From Pseudomonadota bacterium (GTDB lineage Bacteria; Pseudomonadota; Alphaproteobacteria; Rhizobiales; Rhizobiaceae): a DNA stretch of 9,304 nucleotides. Shown here one piece after another: positions 1 through 8,897 of the stretch. The notes beneath the pieces were generated by a model. That model was not told the DNA's origin. It saw only the letters and a list, made by a program, of their open reading frames with translations, and searched no databases. Position 1 is the first letter of the stretch, and each line of letters begins with the position of its first letter. The position numbers and the translations under genes are program-made. The DNA lies in the NCBI GenBank assembly GCA_023444445.1, contig JAEXMK010000110.1, positions 1 through 9,304 on the forward strand, given 5' to 3'.

Positions 1-944
1 TGCAGGCGCGACAGGAACACCTCGAATGTGATGCCGGAATAATGCAGCGCCACGACGGCAGCGCCAAAAAGCGCGGCGAAGTTGGCCAGAATGGTCAGAA
101 GCGGCAACGCGATCGTCAACGCAACGAGCCGCGGAAACACCAGAACACCGACAGGGTTGAGGCCGATGACCTTCAACGCGTCGATTTCCTCGCGCATCTT
201 CATGGAGCCGATTTCGGCGGTAATGGCGCTGCCAGAACGACCGGCAATCATGATCGCGGTCAGGAGAACGCCGATTTCGCGCAATTGCAGAATGCCGACG
301 AGATCGACAACGAAGACTTCCGCGCCAAAATAGCGAAGCTGGAACGCGCCCTGCTGCGCAATGATCGCACCGATCAGGAACGACATCAGCACGATGATCG
401 GCACGGCACGCACGCCCATGTGGTCGATCTGGTTGACGATGGCCGCAGGCGATACGCCGCGTCCGCGCCCGAGTTTCATCTGCGCACCGCGCACCGCGGA
501 GCCGAGAATATACATGCCGGCCAGAAAATCCGCACCGCTCTGAATCACCGCTTCGCCAACGGGTGCGAAGATGCGTTCTGCCCAGCCACGCTTTTCAACC
601 GGTTCGCTCGGCTGCGGCGGCTGGTCGGGCAACTGGCCTATGAGGTCTTCGACACGGCTGTTGCCGTCGAGCTTGACGGTGGCGCCGCGCGCCTCAAGCT
701 CCTGCCGCAAGCGGTGAACGATCCAGGCGCCCGTCGTGTCGATGGCGTCGACGCCGGAGAGGTCGATATCGATTGCACCGCCCGGCGCACTCTTGCCGAT
801 CTTCTCCACAGCCTCGAAGACATGCGCCAGATCACTGTTTCGCCAGGAGCCGGTCAGCGCGTAGCGAACACCCTCGCCGTGGACATTGTTGTCCTCGGAG
901 ATTGCGGCCGGGTTCGCCTGTTGCCGTCTGTCCTGTTCTTGCAT
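1..944 (-). CDS. STAS-MlaE fusion, lipid-transport ABC permease (partial, 3' end off window)
   Basis: Inner-membrane permease of an Mla-type ABC system, which moves phospholipids between inner and outer membrane. The reverse strand is open from here to the window edge, giving 314 full codons. Residues about 26-105 look like an STAS domain (IDIDLSGVDAIDTTGAWIV at about 58-76), as in MlaB. From about 125 the sequence is MlaE: a conserved amphipathic start (ERIFAPVGEAV), hydrophobic segments at about 181-199 and 264-300, and the coupling loop GSAITAEIGSMKMREEIDAL at 238-257. The C-terminal part is missing. I chose ATG at 944 because GGAG lies 4 bases upstream; an in-frame ATG at 971 has no ribosome-binding site but would add only nine residues. 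The ATPase (MlaF) and substrate-binding (MlaD) genes commonly follow and would lie left of the window; that is inference. Identity is firm; the substrate is inferred from the family. Confidence 0.93.
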   Translation of the reverse strand, partial: MQEQDRRQQANPAAISEDNNVHGEGVRYALTGSWRNSDLAHVFEAVEKIGKSAPGGAIDIDLSGVDAIDTTGAWIVHRLRQELEARGATVKLDGNSRVEDLIGQLPDQPPQPSEPVEKRGWAERIFAPVGEAVIQSGADFLAGMYILGSAVRGAQMKLGRGRGVSPAAIVNQIDHMGVRAVPIIVLMSFLIGAIIAQQGAFQLRYFGAEVFVVDLVGILQLREIGVLLTAIMIAGRSGSAITAEIGSMKMREEIDALKVIGLNPVGVLVFPRLVALTIALPLLTILANFAALFGAAVVALHYSGITFEVFLSRL

Positions 945-998
945 AATGCTCCGAGCGAATGCAGCCTTCATGAGAATCTTAAAGGTTTCATAACGTTT

Positions 999-1030
999 TG
1001 ACCTTTGACAGGCCACAGTGACGGCTGACA
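999..1030. promoter_or_regulatory. TGAC direct-repeat array, candidate operator
   Basis: Four TGAC elements start at 999, 1006, 1019 and 1026. They form two copies of TGAC-N3-TGACA exactly 20 bp apart, about two helical turns. The array lies in the 143-bp divergent region between the mlaE-like gene and the epimerase, so a bound regulator could act on either gene. An overlapping inverted repeat, AAAGGT (981-986) with ACCTTT (1001-1006), sits beside it. The regulator is unknown. The repeat is seen; the function is inferred. Confidence 0.35.
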
Positions 1031-1033
1031 ATT
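1005..1033 (+). promoter_or_regulatory. Candidate promoter for the epimerase gene
   Basis: A perfect -35 hexamer TTGACA (1005-1010) is followed by a 17-base spacer and a weak -10 ACAATT (1028-1033), upstream of the gene starting at 1088. The -10 match is poor, so this is a candidate only. Both hexamers overlap the TGAC array. Confidence 0.3.
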
Positions 1034-1087
1034 CGTAATAAATTTGGCGTCATCCCCTTCTTGTCGCTTATTCGGAAGTGAAAAATC

Positions 1088-2071
1088 ATGCCCCGTTACC
1101 TCCAAGCCACAACCGAACGCTTTCCCGTTGCAGGAAGCTTCACCATCTCGCGCGGCAGCCGGACTCACGCCGACGTCGTAACGTGCACGATCCACGACGG
1201 TTCCCTTGCCGGTCGCGGCGAATGTGTTCCCTACCCGCGTTACGGCGAGAGCATTGAAGGCGTGATCGCCGATATCGAAGCAATGGCGGACGCCGTTTCC
1301 AATGGCCTGACACGTGCCGAACTGCAGAAGGCGATGAAGCCGGGCGCCGCCCGCAATGCGGTGGATTGTGCCTTGTGGGACCTCGAAGCCAAGACATCCG
1401 GAAAAAGCGTTGCCGATCTTGTGCTTGGCGCCGCCGCAAAACCGCTGGTCACCGCCTACACGATTTCCCTTGGCGAACCCGAGACGATGGCGGCAAAGGC
1501 GGCAGAAAATGCCGCCCGTCCATTGTTGAAGATCAAGACCGGCACGGAGAGCGATGAAGCGCGCCTGCGTGCCGTACGCGCCGCCGCCCCCGATGCCCGC
1601 ATCATCATCGACGCCAATGAAGGCTGGAATGACGGCAATATCGAATATTACCTGCGGCTGGCCGCGGAGTTGAAGATTTCGCTGATCGAACAGCCGCTTC
1701 CCGCCGACAAGGATGATATTCTCGCACGCATCGAACACCCCGTCCTGATCTGCGCCGACGAAAGCGTGCATTCCACCAGGGATCTAGAAGGTCTGCGCAA
1801 TCGCTACGATGCAATCAACATCAAGCTCGACAAGACGGGCGGCCTGACGGAAGCGCTGGCGATGAAGGCGGAGGCGGATCGGCTGGGCTACACCGTCATG
1901 GTTGGCTGCATGCTCGGCACCTCGCTTGGCATGGCGCCTGCGATCTTCGCCGCACAGGGCACGGCGTTTGCCGATGTCGACGGCCCCCTGCTTCTGGCCG
2001 AGGATCGCCAACCCGGCCTCATCTACGAGGGATCGCTGGTCTACCCGCCCAAACCGGAACTGTGGGGCTGA
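1088..2071 (+). CDS. Dipeptide epimerase (L-Ala-D/L-Glu epimerase / DgcA-type N-acetyl-D-Glu racemase)
   Basis: Enolase-superfamily enzyme of 327 residues that inverts the alpha carbon of a glutamate residue, either in L-Ala-D-Glu from peptidoglycan recycling or, in the DgcA branch, in N-acetyl-D-glutamate during D-Glu breakdown. It has an N-terminal capping domain (about 1-120) and then a TIM-type barrel. The catalytic set is complete: KxK at K148 and K150, metal ligands D175 (DANEGW), E201 (EQP) and D224 (ADES), the second catalytic lysine K246 (IKLDK), and the DVD motif D296/D298 that binds the substrate amino group in Ala-Glu epimerases. The cytoplasm is expected, as no signal peptide is seen. 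ATG 1088 has GGAAG at 1074-1078 as a loosely spaced ribosome-binding site. No DgcN-like N-acetyltransferase or murein-recycling gene adjoins it here, so the choice between the two substrates stays open. Confidence 0.92.
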   Translation: MPRYLQATTERFPVAGSFTISRGSRTHADVVTCTIHDGSLAGRGECVPYPRYGESIEGVIADIEAMADAVSNGLTRAELQKAMKPGAARNAVDCALWDLEAKTSGKSVADLVLGAAAKPLVTAYTISLGEPETMAAKAAENAARPLLKIKTGTESDEARLRAVRAAAPDARIIIDANEGWNDGNIEYYLRLAAELKISLIEQPLPADKDDILARIEHPVLICADESVHSTRDLEGLRNRYDAINIKLDKTGGLTEALAMKAEADRLGYTVMVGCMLGTSLGMAPAIFAAQGTAFADVDGPLLLAEDRQPGLIYEGSLVYPPKPELWG

Positions 2072-2084
2072 CCATTCCCACCAT

Positions 2085-2119
2085 AAAAAAGGGCGCGGAT
2101 TTTACACCGCGCCCTTTTT
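2085..2119. terminator. Bidirectional rho-independent terminator
   Basis: A perfect 8-bp GC stem, GGGCGCGG (2091-2098) with CCGCGCCC (2107-2114), encloses an 8-base loop. It is flanked by an A-tract (2085-2090) and a T-tract (2115-2119), so each strand reads as hairpin plus U-run. It lies between the convergent epimerase gene (stop 2071) and metallophosphoesterase gene (stop 2138) and should end both transcripts. Confidence 0.92.
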
Positions 2120-2137
2120 ATATGAAATGCCGTGAAC

Positions 2138-2977
2138 TCAGGCGGCCCGTCTGCCGATCAGGCCCGGCAGGTTGACCGGCTCCATCTCGTCGGAGGCGCC
2201 CTCGGAGGCGACGTCGCTTGCCTGCATCCAGGTGATCAGTTCGAAGCTGCCATCCATGTTTTCGGCAATCGCCGTGCAGCTTTCCACCCAGTCACCGGTG
2301 TTGATGTAGCGGATGCCGTCCATGTCTTCCATCACCGCATGGTGAATATGGCCGCAGATCACGCCATCCACATTGTTGCGGCGCGCTTCGTCGGCGACAA
2401 CGCGTTGAAACTCGCCGATGAAGTTGACGGCGTGTTTGACCTGCAGCTTTGCCCAGGCGGAGAACGACCAGTACGGCAGGCCGATACGCCGACGCACGGC
2501 TGCAATGCCGATGTTGAGCGCGATGGCCGCGTCATAGGCCCAGTCACCGAGATAGGCGAGAAGCCTTGCGTTGCGCACCACCACATCGAATTCATCGCCG
2601 TGGATAACGAGGTATTTCTTGCCATCCGCCGCTTCGTGGATCATCCGCTCGGCCACTTCGATACCGCCGAAATGCGTGCCGGGAAACTCTCGCAGGAATT
2701 CGTCATGGTTGCCTGGGATGTAAACGATGCGCGTACCCTTGCGAGCCTTGCGCAACAATTTCTGCACGACGTCGTTGCAGCCCTGCGGCCAATACCAGCT
2801 GCGCCGCAAGCGCCAGCCGTCGATGATGTCACCGACGAGTATCAGCGTCTCGGCCTCGTGATGTTTCAGGAAGTCGAGCAGGAAATCCGTCTTGGCGGCT
2901 TTTGAGCCAAGATGGACGTCCGAAATGAAAAGCGTTCTGAACTGTCTGGGTTCACTGTGACCGGCCACGGAATTCAT
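2138..2977 (-). CDS. LpxH/PlcP-like metallophosphoesterase
   Basis: Calcineurin-like phosphoesterase of 279 residues in the family usually named UDP-2,3-diacylglucosamine diphosphatase (LpxH-like). All dimetal-site motifs are present: DVH at D20-H22, GDIID at 49-53, GNHD at 89-92, HGDE at 126-129 and GHIHH at 209-213. No signal peptide is seen, so a cytosolic or inner-membrane-face enzyme is expected. Alphaproteobacteria generally use LpxI for the lipid A step, and the same family includes PlcP of Sinorhizobium meliloti (SMc00171), an intracellular phospholipase C that degrades phosphatidylcholine under phosphate starvation. The Pho-box-like site upstream favours the PlcP reading, but this is inference. 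AGGGGG directly abuts ATG 2977; the GTG at 2968 (codon 4) has better spacing, so the true start may be three codons later. Confidence 0.93.
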   Translation of the reverse strand: MNSVAGHSEPRQFRTLFISDVHLGSKAAKTDFLLDFLKHHEAETLILVGDIIDGWRLRRSWYWPQGCNDVVQKLLRKARKGTRIVYIPGNHDEFLREFPGTHFGGIEVAERMIHEAADGKKYLVIHGDEFDVVVRNARLLAYLGDWAYDAAIALNIGIAAVRRRIGLPYWSFSAWAKLQVKHAVNFIGEFQRVVADEARRNNVDGVICGHIHHAVMEDMDGIRYINTGDWVESCTAIAENMDGSFELITWMQASDVASEGASDEMEPVNLPGLIGRRAA

Positions 2978-3032
2978 CCCCCTGTTCGGCTGCGTCTTCT
3001 GCGACTTTCATGCCTCTCAGAACCAGACTCGT

Positions 3033-3050
3033 GTTTCAGCAAAATGACAG
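3033..3050 (-). promoter_or_regulatory. Candidate Pho box upstream of the metallophosphoesterase gene
   Basis: The minus strand reads CTGTCATTTTGCTGAAAC. The first half-site matches CTGTCAT in 7 of 7 positions, the 4-base spacer is the standard length, and the second half-site CTGAAAC matches CTGTCAY in 5 of 7. It ends 56 bases before the ATG at 2977, a normal distance for a PhoB-activated promoter. I see no convincing -10 downstream. Confidence 0.5.
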
Positions 3051-3114
3051 ACAGGCTTTTTTGTGACAATTCCGGCCGCGCACCTCACGAAAATGCGAAT
3101 AACCCGTGCCCCGA

Positions 3115-3137
3115 ATTTGCATGACGGAGCGGCAAAT
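3115..3137. repeat. Inverted repeat ATTTGC-N11-GCAAAT, candidate operator
   Basis: Perfect 6-bp arms (3115-3120 and 3132-3137) are separated by 11 bases, 74 bp before the malic enzyme start, in the 233-bp divergent region shared with the metallophosphoesterase gene. The size and symmetry suit a dimeric repressor or a LysR-type regulator, but no regulator is encoded nearby. I found no clear -35/-10 pair for the malic enzyme gene. Confidence 0.3.
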
Positions 3138-3210
3138 AACGGCTGTACGCACAGGCTGTTTGTTGTATGCAGGTGCCTACCAAGACAAAACAGATACGAC
3201 GGTGAAAAGC

Positions 3211-5526
<2,316 letters not shown>

Positions 5527-5563
5527 TGGCGTCCTGACGGGATATTAACGCAATTTTGAACGC

Positions 5564-5588
5564 GCTGTTGCCGCCTTGCGGCAACGGC
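5564..5588. other. Hairpin after the malic enzyme gene
   Basis: GCTGTTGCCGC (5564-5574) pairs with GCGGCAACGGC (5578-5588) around a 3-base loop, an 11-bp stem with one G-U pair. It begins 38 bases after the malic enzyme stop. There is no following T-run, so it may protect an mRNA end or act in a Rho-dependent context and is not a classical terminator. Confidence 0.5.
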
Positions 5589-5622
5589 ATATGCTAAAGT
5601 CCGAAAAGACATCCTTTGGACT

Positions 5623-5655
5623 GGCAATGCCGACAGCACGGCTGACAGCATTGCC
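5623..5655. other. Second hairpin in the leader of the DUF2865 gene
   Basis: GGCAATGC (5623-5630) pairs with GCATTGCC (5648-5655). An inner CAGC/GCTG stem (5634-5637 with 5641-5644) closes a 3-base loop above a 3-by-3 internal loop. It lies just before the preferred start of the DUF2865 gene, and an alternative ATG (5627) is inside its 5' arm. Confidence 0.45.
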
Positions 5656-5680
5656 CGCAAGACCTGACGGAACGGACAAA

Positions 5681-6763
5681 TTGACCTGCCGCAGCCGCAT
5701 GACCGGCTTCTTTTTTGCGATGTTCCTTGCCGCACCCGCTGCAGCATTTGCGAACGAGGTGTGCGACACGCTGTATGCCCAGTTGCGTGAGCCACCTCGC
5801 GTCATCGGCAACACGGCGGAAGTCCGCTTCTATGCCAACGCCCTTGCCCGCCAGAACATTGCCATCCGCAGGATCAGGAACGATCTGCGCGGCTACGGCT
5901 GTTCTTCCGGCAGCATCATCACCTACGGCAGCCCGAATGCCGGTGTCTGCGCGGAAATAGGCGATGCGCTTCTCGACGCCGAACACGAGCGCGATGCCAT
6001 CATCCATGATCGCGATCAGGCGCTGGCAACCCAGCGCGGTGATGATCCCGGCATTCGCCGTCAGCGCATTCTGGCGGCTCTGGACGCCAATGGCTGCGGC
6101 CCGGTGGAGAATGAACCGCCTGCCGTAACGGAACGTAACGTTACGGTATACGGGAACGCCCCACGGTACGACCAGACGGGAATCCCGCCGCAACCCGGCC
6201 TATCAGGCGAAGCTGGTCTCAGAACTCTTTGCGTGAAGACCTGCGACGGTTCATTCTTTCCGATTGCCTCCAACGCCTCGCCACTTGATTTTCGTGGACA
6301 GGCGGAACAGTGCCGCAGCATGTGCCCCGGCACGGAAACGGAACTTTATTACCACTCCATGACGGATCAGGAGACATCCGACATGGTATCGGCCGAAACC
6401 GGCAAACCCTACAAGGAACTGCCGACGGCATTCGCCTATCGCAATGCGTCCACCCGCGCACCGGGCTGTAGCTGCAACATGGCGGCCTATCAGGACGAGA
6501 TGAAAAAGCAGGAAGCGGCTGCGACGCCTGAGGCCGAAAAGCCCTACTCCAGCATCACCGACATCACGTCACCACCGGGAGACAATGTAGCGAAGCCTGT
6601 CGAGCCCGAGGCTGCCAAGGCGCCGGAACTGCAAGTTCCGGAGCGCGAGTACGATCCGCACAACAACAAGGTGCGCGTCGTCGGCCCAAAGTTCCTGCCG
6701 GACGAAACAAGCCGCATCGATCTGAAGAACCCTGCCCTCAAGGGTATCCAGCCGCAACAGTAA
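5681..6763 (+). CDS. DUF2865 family secreted cysteine-rich protein, function unknown
   Basis: Predicted exported protein of 360 residues; no function is known for this mainly Rhizobiales family. Residues 1-24 look like a Sec signal peptide (MTCRSR, then a hydrophobic stretch, then AAAFA before NE). The mature part has a helical N-terminal region with ILAALDANGCG (about 130-140), then the DUF2865 core from about 179 (GLRTLCVKTCDGSFFPI) through QCRSMCPG to the CSC motif at 263-265. A Pro/Glu/Ala-rich tail ends with the conserved-looking VRVVGPKFLPD. The mature chain has ten cysteines (28, 74, 90, 139, 184, 188, 211, 215, 263, 265), consistent with disulfides in the periplasm. The start is uncertain: TTG 5681 gives a basic n-region and has GGA 4 bases upstream; ATG 5591, 5627 and 5699 are in frame. 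The 154-bp gap behind the malic enzyme gene suggests a separate unit. Confidence 0.85.
   Translation: MTCRSRMTGFFFAMFLAAPAAAFANEVCDTLYAQLREPPRVIGNTAEVRFYANALARQNIAIRRIRNDLRGYGCSSGSIITYGSPNAGVCAEIGDALLDAEHERDAIIHDRDQALATQRGDDPGIRRQRILAALDANGCGPVENEPPAVTERNVTVYGNAPRYDQTGIPPQPGLSGEAGLRTLCVKTCDGSFFPIASNASPLDFRGQAEQCRSMCPGTETELYYHSMTDQETSDMVSAETGKPYKELPTAFAYRNASTRAPGCSCNMAAYQDEMKKQEAAATPEAEKPYSSITDITSPPGDNVAKPVEPEAAKAPELQVPEREYDPHNNKVRVVGPKFLPDETSRIDLKNPALKGIQPQQ
6123..6146. repeat. Palindromic cluster of CGTAACG inside the DUF2865 gene
   Basis: CCGTAACG (6123-6130) and CGTTACGG (6139-6146) are inverted 8-bp arms with 8 bases between them. Within this lies a perfect 12-bp palindrome, CGTAACGTTACG (6134-6145). 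It falls in the linker between the N-terminal part and the DUF2865 core, where coding constraint is probably low. No function can be assigned. Confidence 0.4.
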
Positions 6764-7698
<935 letters not shown>

Positions 7699-7705
7699 GC
7701 CTCAG

Positions 7706-7734
7706 GTTATGGCTACGGCAGCGCGGGAATGCAA
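7706..7734 (-). promoter_or_regulatory. Candidate promoter of the riboswitch-bluB transcript
   Basis: Minus strand TTGCAT (7734-7729), a 17-base spacer, then CATAAC (7711-7706, ATAA core). A start about 7 bases downstream falls near 7699, exactly where the riboswitch P1 helix begins. The position supports a weak match to the consensus. Confidence 0.45.
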
Positions 7735-7888
7735 GCATCATGAATGCCGAACGCTGACATGGCCGCGGTAAAATACCCTACCTGCCCGTCTTTTGGGCCT
7801 TGAGCCGAAATCCGGCCAGCCCAAATCCTTGGGCTGGAAATATCTCTTTCATGTGTGCGCTGTGACGGAGACAGACACGCGTGCCGGC
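7735..7888. other. Non-coding stretch with tandem hairpins between the TolB-like gene and the bluB promoter
   Basis: Part of the 432-bp gap between bluB and the TolB-like gene. It holds a perfect 9-bp stem, CCAGCCCAA (7816-7824) with TTGGGCTGG (7829-7837) and a 4-base loop. A smaller adjoining stem, GCCG (7804-7807) with CGGC (7813-7816), shares base 7816 with it. For the TolB-like mRNA this is the expected terminator position, 52 bases past the stop, but there is no clear T-run. I see no convincing coding sequence here. Confidence 0.45.
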
Positions 7889-8719
7889 TTATCCGACAGG
7901 GAAATACCTGACATAGGCAAACTCATCCCCATCCGGTGACCAGTTGGGGGAGTTCATCGTGCCCTGCCCGCCGAAGAGATCAAACAGCGTTTCGACATTG
8001 CCGCCATCGGGGTCCATCAGCCGCACGCGCACATGAAGGTCGCGTGGATGGTCGAAGACATCGCCATCATAGGAGACGAAAACCACTTTGTCTCCCTTCG
8101 GTGACGGGTGAGGAAACCAGTCACCATACACGCTGTCCGTCACGCGCTCGACCGCCGAACCATCGGTGCGCACGCGCCAGATCTGCATCTGGCCGGTGCG
8201 GCTGGAGTTGAAATAGATCCACTGCCCGTCGGCAGAATAATCCGGGCCGTCATTGCGCCCCTCGCCATGCGTCAGGCGGGTCTCGATACCGGTCTCGATC
8301 TCCATGGAATAGATGTCAAACACCTGATCGCGAATGCCACAATAGGCGAAGTGCTTTCCATCCGGCGACCAGCCATGCCAGTAGGACGGCAGGTTTTTCG
8401 TCATCAGCCTCAGCGCGCCACCGGAGGATGGCAAAAGATAGATGGTGCTCTTGCCGAACTCCACCTTGTCCGAGAGCGCATACATCGACCCATCGGGTGA
8501 AATGCCGTGATCGTTGTTGCAGATCGTCGCAAACCCCGTGTCGACCTTCTGAGGCGAAGGATCGCCGGAAAGCGGCAGGCGATAAAGAAATCCCTCGGAA
8601 TTAAGCAGCAGATACGTGCCATCAGGCGACCAGTTCGGCGCCTCGAACAGTTCCGGTGTCTGCCAGACCACCCGCGCCTGGCGTGTGCGGATATTATAGA
8701 TTTCGATCGAACTGCGCAT
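7889..8719 (-). CDS. TolB-like six-bladed beta-propeller protein (PD40 repeats)
   Basis: Protein of 276 residues made almost wholly of TolB/PD40-type propeller repeats. Six blade motifs are visible: SPDG at 31, 74, 118 and 261, SADG at 162 and SPKG at 206, with spacings of 43-44 residues and one of 55. Typical blade sequences such as APNWSPDG, YWHGWSPDGKHFAY and GQMQIWRVRTDGS support this. It lacks both a signal peptide and the N-terminal domain of true TolB, so it is not the periplasmic Tol-Pal component and is probably cytosolic; the propeller may bind a protein or sugar partner, which is unknown. ATG 8719 is chosen because GGGAGG lies 4 bases upstream; an in-frame ATG at 8776 would add 19 residues without such a site. 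It is divergent from the VOC gene. Confidence 0.88.
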   Translation of the reverse strand: MRSSIEIYNIRTRQARVVWQTPELFEAPNWSPDGTYLLLNSEGFLYRLPLSGDPSPQKVDTGFATICNNDHGISPDGSMYALSDKVEFGKSTIYLLPSSGGALRLMTKNLPSYWHGWSPDGKHFAYCGIRDQVFDIYSMEIETGIETRLTHGEGRNDGPDYSADGQWIYFNSSRTGQMQIWRVRTDGSAVERVTDSVYGDWFPHPSPKGDKVVFVSYDGDVFDHPRDLHVRVRLMDPDGGNVETLFDLFGGQGTMNSPNWSPDGDEFAYVRYFPVG

Positions 8720-8770
8720 TCTGCCTCCCGCTTCGTCATCGACCCGCACTATGGCCGAAACATTTGGCGC

Positions 8771-8798
8771 TTGCATACCCCGAAGCTGTCTCTATGGT
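8771..8798 (+). promoter_or_regulatory. Candidate promoter of the VOC gene
   Basis: TTGCAT (8771-8776), a 16-base spacer, then TATGGT (8793-8798), about 100 bases before ATG 8898. It lies in the 178-bp divergent region with the TolB-like gene. The match to consensus is modest. A 10-bp direct repeat GGCACCGTCC (8811-8820 and 8854-8863) lies in the resulting leader. Confidence 0.25.
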
Positions 8799-8897
8799 CA
8801 CAACGTCGCAGGCACCGTCCTGCATACGAAAATTTGGAGCATGGCAACGAACCGGCACCGTCCGCGTCTGTCGCCCTCTCTCCTTCGAGGTTTCTCG

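Noticed and set aside
42..1001. 319-codon plus-strand frame at the left edge
   Set aside because: The opposite strand encodes a clear STAS-MlaE protein across the whole stretch; this frame is an Arg/Asp/His-rich shadow.
981..1006. Inverted repeat AAAGGT/ACCTTT as an independent operator
   Set aside because: Six-base arms 14 bases apart are easily found by chance, and the right arm is shared with the better-defined TGAC repeats.
968..1771. 267-codon minus-strand frame over the epimerase gene
   Set aside because: It is antisense to an enzyme with all its catalytic residues and shows no family features.
2132..2905. 257-codon plus-strand frame over the metallophosphoesterase gene
   Set aside because: It is antisense to a gene with a full set of metal-binding motifs, and has no own promoter or ribosome-binding site visible.
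3106..3210. 35-residue N-terminal extension of the malic enzyme
   Set aside because: The stretch is part of the control region with a dyad element, has no ribosome-binding site, and the family length fits the start at 3211.
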